A DNA stretch of 64,000 nt from Ignavibacteria bacterium RIFOXYC2_FULL_35_21 (lineage in GTDB: Bacteria; Bacteroidota; Ignavibacteria; Kapaibacteriales; UBA2268). The DNA lies in assembly GCA_001804705.1 (NCBI GenBank), contig MHAY01000010.1, forward strand, positions 1 through 64,000, written 5' to 3'. The notes under the pieces were generated by a model. That model made no database searches and was not told the DNA's origin. It saw only the letters and a list, made by a program, of their open reading frames with translations. A program made the position numbers and the translations under genes. Positions 26,759-35,224 of the stretch are shown here, piece after piece (position 1 is the first letter of the stretch; each line of letters begins with the position of its first letter).

Positions 26759-26792
26759 AGTGATAGAAATTTAATAATTATTTTCTATCACT
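26759..26792 (+). terminator. Possible terminator hairpin
   Basis: Perfect 11-bp stem AGTGATAGAAA / TTTCTATCACT with a 12-base A/T loop, about 40 bases after the stop codon. The T run after it is weak, so termination is not certain. Confidence 0.45.
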
Positions 26793-26907
26793 AAGAATTC
26801 TTTTATATGCTCAATCCATAAGATAACTTTCTAAAATAAATAATTAATAACCGAAATATTTTTCTGTGTATTTTTGCTGATGTTGTTATTACTCATTAGC
26901 TTAATAG

Positions 26908-29900
26908 ATGACTAGAGCAAAAATAATAATATTTCTGTTAATCATTTTCACTTTACTATCATACAAAAGCTCTTTCAGCCAGGACTGGAGAATTCAAGTT
27001 GATAGTTTGGATTACTATTTTAATAAAAACGATTTCGATAAAGCAAAAATATTTGCAGATAAAGCTCTTATTAATATTGAAAATTCCTCACAAAAAAATG
27101 ATACAATCCACATAAATATTATTGAAAAAACAATAGATGTTTACCTTAATCTCGAGAACTTTGCTCAAGCTCTTGAATTATCAAAAAAGGACAGTTCGCT
27201 CACACTCGAAAAATATAAGAGAGTAAGTGAAAGACATGCCCAGGCGATTACAAGATTAGCTGTAACATACAACATGCTGCAAAAGAATAAGGAAGCCGAG
27301 TCATCCTTTATGGATGCATTGAATATCAGGCGGCTAATTTACAAAACCGATGAACCGGCACTTGCACAGTGCATGAATAAAACTGCTGAATTTTTGGATG
27401 AAATCGATAAAGTCTCAGAAGCCGAAAAGTTAAATACAGAAGCCATGGAAATGAGGCGGAGACTATATAAAACCAACCATCCCGATTTGGCAGAGAGTAT
27501 TAACAATGAGGCTTATTATCTTCAAAAACTCGGAAGATATAGCGAGGCTGAACCTTTTTTAATAGAAGCATTAAGTATTTATCGAAAATTAATGCATGAG
27601 GACATCCCGCTATGTATAACAAACCTTGCTTATCTTTATGAACGACTCGGGAAATATGACAAAGCAGAAACTTATTATCAGGAAGCGCTCACTATCAGAA
27701 GGGAAAAATATAAAAATACATTCCATCCTTCACTTGCAAATAGTATAAACAACATGGCAAGAATTTGCCGCCTTGTAGGAAAATATCAACAAGCTGAAAC
27801 ACTTTTCAAGGAAGCGCTGAATATGTACAGGCAAATAGTCAAAAGCGACCATCCTATTCTGGCTTTACTGATGAATAACATTGCAGAACTTTACTCTACA
27901 ACTGGAAAATTCCCTGAAGCGGAACCATATTATAAGTTATCTCTTGAAATGAACAGGAGATTGTTTTCGCTGGATAATGCCTCTCTTGCAAATAGTCTGA
28001 ATAATGTAGCCTCCTTTTATATGGAGATGCTCGGAAGATACAGCGATGCTGAACCATTGTTCAAAGAAGCCCTTGAAATGAACCGAAGATTATATAATGA
28101 AGACCACCCGGAATTAATAAAGACTATAAATAATCTTGCAAGATGCAACCAATTGCAAGGTAAACTTCGTGAAGCCGAGCCACTTTATCAGGAAGCTCTT
28201 GATATGGCTCACAGGCTTTACAGCGGAGACAGCCCTGATTTAGCTAATTATATAACTAACACAGCATCATTTTATAAATTAAGAGGTAATTACAAGAAGG
28301 CTGAAACTCTTTATAAAGAATCACTCGATATGGCACGAAGAATTTTTAAAGGAGACAATCCGGAATTAGCAATCAGCATTAATAATATGGCATTTTTCTA
28401 TTTGGATGCCGGAAACCCTGAAAAAGCAGAACCTTTGTACATAGAAGCTTATGAAATGAAAAAAAGGATATATAATGCGGACCATCCAAGTATCGCAATC
28501 AGTCTATGCAACTTAGCTTCTTTCTACGAGACTATAGGAATTAACGATAAGGCTGAAAAGTTTTATATAGAAGCACTCGAAATGAGAAAAAGAATTTTTA
28601 AGACCGGCCATCCTGACCTTGCGAACAGCTTAAGCAATCTTGCTTTTTTATATGTTAACGAGAATAAATACGATTTGGCAGAACCATTGCTCAAAGAAGC
28701 ACTTGATATAAACAGAAGACTATACAAAATTGAAACACCTTTGCTTGTTAATAACATTTATAATCTTGCAAAATTATACGAAGATAAAAAAATGTATGCA
28801 GAAGCCGAGCCTTTATACAACGAAGCCTGTAACGACGTTCAAAAAATAGTAAATTCTTACTTCCCTTCTCTCAGTGAACGCGAAAAGGGACAATTTTGGA
28901 ATACATTGAAAGGGTATTATGATTCCTACAATTCTTTCGCTTTAAAAAGAGTAAAAGATAATCCTGATATTACAGGCAATATGTATGACAATCAATTAGC
29001 CACCAAAGCATTGCTGTTCACTTCTATCAGTAAAGTGAAAAGGAGGATTCTGAACTCGAGAGATTCTTCATTGATTGAAAATTATAAGAACTGGGTTGCA
29101 TTAAAAGAATATTTGGTCAGCCTCTACACATATACAAAAGATAGACTCAATAAAGAAAATATTAACCTCGATTCAATCGAAAATGTGGCAAACGTTCTTG
29201 AAAAACAGATTTCTTTAAAATCCGAATTGTTTGCAGATTCTTATGAAAAAAAGAAAATAAGCTGGAGGACAATCCAGGCATTCCTTAAACCGGACGAAGC
29301 CGCAATCGAGATTATCAGATTCAGGTACCGCGAGAAAAACTTGACTGATACTATAATCTATGCCGCATTAATTGTCACAGAACAAACAACCGAACATCCC
29401 GAATTAGTCGTTATGGAAAACGGCAATAAACTAGAAGGGTGGCTCTATAACTTTTACCGTGAAAACCTGAAATCAGTCAAGCATGATAAAGAATCTTTCA
29501 ATTTATTCTGGTCAAAAATTTATGGCCACATCAAAGGTATTAAGAAAATTTATTTATCCACTGATGGGATTTATAATAAAATGAATCCTCTCACTTTCAT
29601 TGGGCCAAATGACAAGTACCTGCTTGAAGAACAGGACATACAGATTTGCAACAGCACCAAAGACATTATCGTAAGCTATTACAAAACGCAGAAGGAAAGC
29701 AACCTGCTGAACAGCGCCGAGCTTTTCGGCAATCCCGATTTCATTTTATCATCCGAAGAAAAAAAAGATTCTCCCAAAAAAAGTAAAACAAAACAATCCG
29801 AAGATTATTCATTCATTAGCATTGATTCGGTATCGGGATTTAAGCTAAAGAGCCTCCCAGCTTCCGAAGACGAGATATTAAATATCGCAAAATTTCTTCA

Positions 29901-30492
29901 TAGCAAAAACTGGATTGTTCACACACATCTCAGGGAAGATGCCTTAAAATCAGAAGTCAAATCGGTTTCGAATCCACGTGTTCTGCACATAGCCACTCAC
30001 GGTATTTTTCTTCCTGATATAAAATCCGAGAGCGGGAATATTTTCGGTTTTGAAAATAAAAGATTATTGGAAAATCCATTGCTCCGTTCAGGCTTGTTCT
30101 TTGCCGGTGCATCCGACTTTATCAATGACACAAGTTCCCGTTTAGCAGAAGATAAAAACGGGGTACTTACATCTTATGAGGCTATGGACCTCGACCTCGA
30201 CCATACAGAGCTTGTTGTTTTATCCGCATGTGAAACTGGCTTGGGAGAAATCAAGAATGGTGAAGGTGTTTATGGACTACAAAGGGCATTTCAGACTGCA
30301 GGAGCCAAAACTGTTTTGATGAGTCTATGGTCTGTCGGCGACGAATCCACAAATGAACTGATGACCATGTTCTACGACAACTGGGTATCAGGCATGACCA
30401 AGCGCGAAGCCTTCCGAGAGGCACAGCTCGCAATCTTCAACAAATTCAAACAACCCTACATCTGGGGAGCATTTGTCATGGTAGGAGAGTAA
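26908..30492 (+). CDS. Exported TPR-repeat protein with C-terminal CHAT (caspase-like) protease domain
   Basis: 1194 residues with a signal peptide (about 1-25, ending SFSQDW). Residues about 60-640 hold roughly 13 tetratricopeptide repeats of 42 residues of the kinesin-light-chain/NB-ARC type, with recurrent AEPLYKEALEMNRRLY and HPDLANSLNNLA. After a helical linker, a CHAT domain (about 920-1194) has the caspase dyad His1031 in HIATHG and Cys1108 in SACETGLG. The conserved GVYGLQRAFQTAGAKTVLMSLW and the terminal YIWGAFVMVGE are also present. CHAT proteases cleave after specific residues and are often paired with substrates or effectors; none is evident next to it. A TATTTTTG box at 26869 suggests a promoter. 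It has no T9SS tail, so it may be periplasmic. Confidence 0.92.
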   Translation: MTRAKIIIFLLIIFTLLSYKSSFSQDWRIQVDSLDYYFNKNDFDKAKIFADKALINIENSSQKNDTIHINIIEKTIDVYLNLENFAQALELSKKDSSLTLEKYKRVSERHAQAITRLAVTYNMLQKNKEAESSFMDALNIRRLIYKTDEPALAQCMNKTAEFLDEIDKVSEAEKLNTEAMEMRRRLYKTNHPDLAESINNEAYYLQKLGRYSEAEPFLIEALSIYRKLMHEDIPLCITNLAYLYERLGKYDKAETYYQEALTIRREKYKNTFHPSLANSINNMARICRLVGKYQQAETLFKEALNMYRQIVKSDHPILALLMNNIAELYSTTGKFPEAEPYYKLSLEMNRRLFSLDNASLANSLNNVASFYMEMLGRYSDAEPLFKEALEMNRRLYNEDHPELIKTINNLARCNQLQGKLREAEPLYQEALDMAHRLYSGDSPDLANYITNTASFYKLRGNYKKAETLYKESLDMARRIFKGDNPELAISINNMAFFYLDAGNPEKAEPLYIEAYEMKKRIYNADHPSIAISLCNLASFYETIGINDKAEKFYIEALEMRKRIFKTGHPDLANSLSNLAFLYVNENKYDLAEPLLKEALDINRRLYKIETPLLVNNIYNLAKLYEDKKMYAEAEPLYNEACNDVQKIVNSYFPSLSEREKGQFWNTLKGYYDSYNSFALKRVKDNPDITGNMYDNQLATKALLFTSISKVKRRILNSRDSSLIENYKNWVALKEYLVSLYTYTKDRLNKENINLDSIENVANVLEKQISLKSELFADSYEKKKISWRTIQAFLKPDEAAIEIIRFRYREKNLTDTIIYAALIVTEQTTEHPELVVMENGNKLEGWLYNFYRENLKSVKHDKESFNLFWSKIYGHIKGIKKIYLSTDGIYNKMNPLTFIGPNDKYLLEEQDIQICNSTKDIIVSYYKTQKESNLLNSAELFGNPDFILSSEEKKDSPKKSKTKQSEDYSFISIDSVSGFKLKSLPASEDEILNIAKFLHSKNWIVHTHLREDALKSEVKSVSNPRVLHIATHGIFLPDIKSESGNIFGFENKRLLENPLLRSGLFFAGASDFINDTSSRLAEDKNGVLTSYEAMDLDLDHTELVVLSACETGLGEIKNGEGVYGLQRAFQTAGAKTVLMSLWSVGDESTNELMTMFYDNWVSGMTKREAFREAQLAIFNKFKQPYIWGAFVMVGE

Positions 30493-30582
30493 TTCACAAT
30501 TAATAATTAACAATTAACAATTAGGCTTTAGGTATTTAGCCTGTTAGACTGTTAGGTAAAATAAATATAATATAACAATTTT

Positions 30583-30646
30583 ATCACGTAGTGATTAAAT
30601 ATTAGTAGAAAACAAATTTCCGCCACCACACTTATCCCGTAGGGAT
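30583..30646. repeat. Pair of related short palindromes (ATCACGTAGTGAT and ATCCCGTAGGGAT)
   Basis: ATCAC-GTA-GTGAT at 30583-30595 and ATCCC-GTA-GGGAT at 30634-30646, differing by one compensated base pair. The covarying pairs suggest the hairpin itself is what is kept in this dispersed element. Confidence 0.65.
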
Positions 30647-31065
30647 TATATAGCTAATTTTAACACAAAGTACACAAAGTTTTTCTCAAAGCACACAAAG
30701 AAACATGGTTATATGGAGCCAAAAGTGGAAGAAATGGAAAATATGGAAGAAATGGACAGGTTTTTAAGTGTGGATTTTTTCCACTTTTTTTACCTCAAAC
30801 TAAATCCCTCTCCGAAGGCGAGGGAATTTCTGGTTATAGAGAGACAAAATTGAGCAGATTTGGGCATTTTGAGCAGGTTTGACACGATTTTTTATTTGCT
30901 CAAAAACATTATTTAAATCTTTGTGGATTAATTGATTAAAAGTGATCACTCATCACTGATTTCATTGACATAAAAGTTATTACCTGCTCAATTATCAAAT
31001 TTAAATTTAAAATTTTCAATGAATTAACAATGATTTAATATGAAATTTTTAATTGGCAGTAAAAA

Positions 31066-31119
31066 CCCCCTTAATCCCCACTTCGACAAGCTCAGTGCAG
31101 GCTCTTAGAAAAAAGGGGG
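31066..31119. repeat. Decayed copy of the CCCCCTTAATCCCC/AAAAAGGGGG element
   Basis: The ends match the central hairpin element of the two htrA-flanking repeats. The middle instead carries TTCGACAAGCTCAGTGCAGG, a variant of the CTTCGCTCAG half-site. It is the third member of this family in the window. Confidence 0.65.
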
Positions 31120-31283
31120 CAATCATAATTATTAAGTGGCAGAGCATCCCGGTTTCGGCTGATACAGCCCGACATTATTTAGCAAAGAATAAGCGGTGCA
31201 AAAATAAGGATGTGGGAGTGATATGTCAAGAAAACGGTTTTAAAAGGATTTTAAAATGGTTTAAAAAAAAATTTAAAACAATA

Positions 31284-33683
31284 TTAATAAATTTTTTCGG
31301 CAATTGCACTTATAAAATTCTTTAAATCAATTCTTTTATTTTCTAGAAGATCTAAATTGTCAAATAGCTTAGAGTATTTTATTAAATAACGGTCAGATGT
31401 AATTAATTTTTTATTGGATGGGTCATTAAAAGAACTCAACGCTTTATTATATATATTATCGGGTATTACTATATATATAGGTATTCTAAGATGTGGTAAT
31501 TTTTCAGTAAGATTTGCAAGCCTAGGGATGCAATTGATTAATCTTGTTGAGTTTTCTATTTCAAATAATAAATATTCGCCTTTATCAGGATTGAACCAAA
31601 TTAGGTCTATTTGATTTATTCTACTTTCTTTTATTGCTTTATCGCTAACACCAGCTATTGATAATTGATTAATCGAAATTTTACGAAGTTCTATAGATTT
31701 TCTCTTTTCATTTTCACCAATCCAAATACAATAGTCTTGTTTTAAACCAACTTTTGCTAATTGATAAATTATAGCATTATGCTCATTCTCAATTTTAATT
31801 ATTTCTTGTGGGTCTGTATAATCTTTGGTAAATAAATCAGTTTTGAATAATTTTTGCTGTAAACGTGGTAACCATTTTCCATTTTTTTCAAATGCTTTTT
31901 CTTCGAGAATTTCTTTTATTTCTTTAGTATCTGGTGTACGCCCGTTTTTATATCTTGTAAATATAGGAACAAGAAAATCATCAAGTTCAAAGCCACTTGA
32001 TTTGTTTTTTGATAAAACGCTGTCAATAACAGCACTTATGCGTGTGTTAAGGGGAATATATTCGATAAGTTTTGCATCCTTATTTTCTCTAAGATTCCAA
32101 ACTCCTAGATCATTATCAAAGTCAAATTTATCAGCGAGTATATCAGTAATCTTTAAATCAATAACTTTTTCAAACAAATTATGTTTAGAAAGACTCATTA
32201 ATATACCTCTGGCTAATTGATCAGTAGTGGCTTTTCCACCTCTTTCAATAATAACCTTTTCACTTTCAATATAGATTTGTTTAATCACAACTTGTAAATC
32301 AGGTGTATGTTGATTTATTTTTGACTTTGGTTTTCTGAAATTTATATAAATGTCTCCTGTCATGCTTCCACCTTTTCTTAAAAGTTGATTAGAGGACTTT
32401 CTTCCTGTCAAAACATAACAGTCATTCTCATAAATAAAACCTGAATTTTGAGCAGATGATATTAAAGCATTCCAAACTTCAAGATGACTATTATGAAAAG
32501 TAACAGTCAACCAACAATTTTGTTTTAATACTCGATATAATTCTTCAAAAGTAAGTTTTAATAATTGTTTATAATTTATAATATCCTTGTTGCGTTCTTT
32601 TGAATCACTTATTACTATTTCATTTTCAAAGTCCAAAGATTGTTTTAACCAACTTGCCCATAGAATTTGATATTCTAAATAAGGAACTGAATCACCATAA
32701 GGTGGATCAGTGAAAATATAGTCAATAGAGTTAGATACAATTTTTTTTAATGAAAACGCAGATTCCGTATGCCATTTTATATTTTTATAATGATTAAATT
32801 GTTTTTCCTTTCCTCTTTTGATTTTTTTTGATCTTTCAATAAAGCAATTAAGAGCATTTACTTCACAATATTTCTTAGGTATCCAAAAACCAGGAATTGT
32901 CCAACCACCAACTTGATTCTCTCTGCCTTTTTTTGAATAGACAGGTACTAATTTGCTTGCTTGAGCTAAAGATGACGTAAAAGTAAATTCCAGCACATCC
33001 TTTTCGGGAGAATTTGAAAGAGATTCTATTGCTTTCCAAATTTTACTAAGTACATGCAAAGCCCTTTTATTAAATAAGTCAGATACTTTCATACCTTCTT
33101 TTACAAGCAATCTTCCATTTGGTATCATTAATTCATTAGGATACCATTCCTTAATTTTTTCCGTTTCTGCAAGTTTAAAAGCTTTTATATCGGCTTCAGT
33201 AGGTGTTCTTTCTACCTTATTATTGCATGAAGGGCAGGCTATTTTTACTAGCAGCATTTTTTCTTTATTACTTTTTTCTTCATGTAACCAAATTGTATGA
33301 GTTATTTTAGCAACGCTATTACAATTCGAGCAAATAGTTGAAAAAAATTTTTCAGTTTCTTTTAAAACTTTATTATGGATTTTAATTAAGAGAGATTGAT
33401 ATTTTGTTTTGTCAATATTTTTGCATGTGTTTTCAGCTATAAATTCTGCTGTAGGTGATAAATCGTTATAAATAGCTTTTCGATTTAATTTAGCTGCTTC
33501 AATTGCAGTAACACCACTACCACAAAATGGATCTAATACAATGTCATCTTCATTAGTGAAATATTTTATATATTCTGATACAACGTTAGAAGGTTTTCTT
33601 GCCCAATATTTGTGCATTAAATAATTAGATTCATGCGTTGATGCAACAACTGCATTTTCAAAAGGTATTTCAATTTCTTTCAT
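31284..33683 (-). CDS. Zn-ribbon DNA methyltransferase with extra C-terminal nuclease-like domain (putative defence)
   Basis: Adenine- or cytosine-N4-specific DNA methyltransferase of the large COG1743 type. The AdoMet motif DPFCGSG starts at Asp51, followed by IYNDLSPTAEFIAENTC. A Zn ribbon has Cys118/Cys121 and Cys150/Cys153. The catalytic DPPYGDSVPYLEY starts at Asp326. After the catalytic core (to about 460) come a helical middle region and a C-terminal domain. That domain contains IDLIWF (Asp693), FEIENSTRLI (Glu708, Glu710, Asn711) and a following IPIYIVIP strand, a layout like PD-(D/E)XK folds but with Asn in place of the usual Lys. At 799 residues it is well above a plain methyltransferase. 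It lies 160 bases downstream of the Shedu nuclease gene on the same strand and is visibly more A/T-rich than the flanking housekeeping genes. Confidence 0.82.
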   Translation of the reverse strand: MKEIEIPFENAVVASTHESNYLMHKYWARKPSNVVSEYIKYFTNEDDIVLDPFCGSGVTAIEAAKLNRKAIYNDLSPTAEFIAENTCKNIDKTKYQSLLIKIHNKVLKETEKFFSTICSNCNSVAKITHTIWLHEEKSNKEKMLLVKIACPSCNNKVERTPTEADIKAFKLAETEKIKEWYPNELMIPNGRLLVKEGMKVSDLFNKRALHVLSKIWKAIESLSNSPEKDVLEFTFTSSLAQASKLVPVYSKKGRENQVGGWTIPGFWIPKKYCEVNALNCFIERSKKIKRGKEKQFNHYKNIKWHTESAFSLKKIVSNSIDYIFTDPPYGDSVPYLEYQILWASWLKQSLDFENEIVISDSKERNKDIINYKQLLKLTFEELYRVLKQNCWLTVTFHNSHLEVWNALISSAQNSGFIYENDCYVLTGRKSSNQLLRKGGSMTGDIYINFRKPKSKINQHTPDLQVVIKQIYIESEKVIIERGGKATTDQLARGILMSLSKHNLFEKVIDLKITDILADKFDFDNDLGVWNLRENKDAKLIEYIPLNTRISAVIDSVLSKNKSSGFELDDFLVPIFTRYKNGRTPDTKEIKEILEEKAFEKNGKWLPRLQQKLFKTDLFTKDYTDPQEIIKIENEHNAIIYQLAKVGLKQDYCIWIGENEKRKSIELRKISINQLSIAGVSDKAIKESRINQIDLIWFNPDKGEYLLFEIENSTRLINCIPRLANLTEKLPHLRIPIYIVIPDNIYNKALSSFNDPSNKKLITSDRYLIKYSKLFDNLDLLENKRIDLKNFISAIAEKIY

Positions 33684-33843
33684 ATTTCCAAATAATTATT
33701 CTATTATTGAGCTTGAAAAAATCATTACCAAATAGAAATTTAAAAAATTTAATAGATATCCAACTAAAGAAAATTGATGAAAATTAATTAATCTATGATT
33801 TTTAATTATAATCATTTTATAATATAAATGAATTTAAAAAAAA

Positions 33844-35037
33844 TTAAAAAGGTATATCATCATCATTATTTTGGTTACCAATATTTTCAAAAGGAATTTG
33901 ATTAACAAGGAAATAAGCCCTTTTAAATAATTCATCATAAGTTAAGATTTCTATATCTCTTGAATTACATCTAAATAATTCAAATGTTTTAGATTTTATT
34001 TCAATTTCTTTTTCAGTACCTTTGAATTGATCTGTATTCCCAATAATAAGAATTGTTTTGGGATTAATTGTTCTCTGTTTAATTCTACTTCCATTTCTTA
34101 AATAATTTTCTTTTTCAGCTTTGATATTCCACTCTGCTTTTTGTGTTAAAATTTGAGAAATTGAATCAATAAATTCATCTGACAATTTCCATGACTCTGA
34201 GCGGTTTTTCTTAACTCCAAATAATGGGGTATCTGGTCTTTTAATTTCTACAATGTGTATAAAATGTTCATCAGCAACAATGAAATCAGTAATTACTGAA
34301 TTTTCTCCGCCAATATCAACATTTGAAACATAAGCTTCTCCTTGAAGAATCCCTAAAAATCTATAATCAAGTCCATAACCAAAAATCCATGTATTTTTCT
34401 CAAAGAAAATTTGCCATTCTTTTTCATTCCAATCGGTTTCTTGATAGAGTTTATTGAAAAATATGTCTATTCCTTCTCTTCTACCTGTTAGAATGTCAAG
34501 ATCTTCTTTTGTTAAATTTTGATTCCTTATTTTTTCAATAATATATTTTCTATCACCACCTTCTAAATTTTTGAAAGCTTCCAATAATTCTTTCTCAGAA
34601 GCATCAACAAAAACTTTATTAACATCTATTGATGAATCCTCTAAGCTATATCTTTCTTCATCAGTAAAATCTAAAAATTTAATTGAATTTAGAATAGTAA
34701 TTAAATTTTTAAATTCATGTCTATAAAATGAAAAAGATTCTGGTTGAGGATTATTATTTATAAACTTTTGTAAAACAATTGAAATGATTTTATTGTTTTT
34801 TTCAAGTGCGACAATCTTAACTTGATGTCTAGCATTTTTTGAACTTCGTAAAATGTATTCTTTTTCAATATCATAATAATCAAAAGTTAAATCTTCTTCT
34901 TTTTCAAAAACTTTATTGATAATTCGTTTCCTATCTTTATCAAGAGGATTCATAAAAGATTTACTTACATAAATCTTGTCGGGATTTCTTAGTTCAAAAT
35001 AGTCTAATTCTGTTTTTTCTATTCTGCCAAAACTCAT
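33844..35037 (-). CDS. sduA: Shedu-family (DUF4263) anti-phage nuclease
   Basis: Single-protein defence nuclease. The C-terminal Shedu domain has FEKNTWIFGYGLDYRFLG, then a PD-(D/E)XK core with Asp262 in TDFIVADEHF and Glu275-Ile-Lys277 in IVEIKRPD (numbered from a TTG at 35070; subtract 11 from the ATG start). This is followed by LSDEFIDSISQILTQKAEW and the strand TILIIGN, all in the usual order. The N-terminal ~190 residues are the variable, probably sensing, part. The ATG at 35037 is preferred because the visible promoter (35068-35099) would start the transcript downstream of the TTG. It shares strand with the methyltransferase and may be co-transcribed with it. The family assignment is strong; the trigger is unknown. 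Confidence 0.85.
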   Translation of the reverse strand: MSFGRIEKTELDYFELRNPDKIYVSKSFMNPLDKDRKRIINKVFEKEEDLTFDYYDIEKEYILRSSKNARHQVKIVALEKNNKIISIVLQKFINNNPQPESFSFYRHEFKNLITILNSIKFLDFTDEERYSLEDSSIDVNKVFVDASEKELLEAFKNLEGGDRKYIIEKIRNQNLTKEDLDILTGRREGIDIFFNKLYQETDWNEKEWQIFFEKNTWIFGYGLDYRFLGILQGEAYVSNVDIGGENSVITDFIVADEHFIHIVEIKRPDTPLFGVKKNRSESWKLSDEFIDSISQILTQKAEWNIKAEKENYLRNGSRIKQRTINPKTILIIGNTDQFKGTEKEIEIKSKTFELFRCNSRDIEILTYDELFKRAYFLVNQIPFENIGNQNNDDDIPF

Positions 35038-35067
35038 ATAGACACCATAACAAATTATAGATTTACA

Positions 35068-35099
35068 CAAATTTACTTAAAAATTAAGGTAGTTACAAT
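35068..35099 (-). promoter_or_regulatory. Bacteroidota-type promoter of the Shedu gene
   Basis: Minus strand: ATTG, a 20-base spacer, then TAAATTTG (TAnnTTTG). The first seven bases (ATTGTAA) are the same as in the P5C dehydrogenase promoter. Transcription would begin near 35061, between the TTG at 35070 and the ATG at 35037, which favours the ATG. Confidence 0.6.
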
Positions 35100-35168
35100 A
35101 TATTGTATCTAATCATTTAATTAAAATATTTTTAAAAAAAAATTATCAATGGTGTTATTATACTCCTT

Positions 35169-35196
35169 AGATTCTTCGACTTCGCTCAGAATGACA
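35169..35196. repeat. Single arm of the dispersed GACATT/AATGACA repeat
   Basis: AGATTCTTCGACTTCGCTCA then GAATGACA, one arm of the family seen whole at 10536 and 14105. It lies at the right edge of the Shedu/methyltransferase island, close to the end of the oligopeptidase gene. Confidence 0.75.
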
Positions 35197-35224
35197 ACAA
35201 CAACTCAAAATTCAACACTCAAAA

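Larger units (their letters stand above)
30493..31283. other. 790-bp intergenic region of repeat debris
   Basis: No convincing gene. It contains AATTAACAATTA-type short repeats near 30500 and two related palindromes (separate entry). Three ACACAAAG direct repeats lie around 30664-30700. A decayed copy of the CCCCCTTAATCCCC...AAAAAGGGGG element lies at 31066-31119. It forms the left boundary of the Shedu/methyltransferase island. Confidence 0.7.

Noticed and set aside
31053..31325. 90-codon plus-strand frame in the repeat-rich gap
   Set aside because: It begins inside a decayed repeat element, has low-complexity Lys/Ile content, no RBS, and overlaps the end of the methyltransferase gene.
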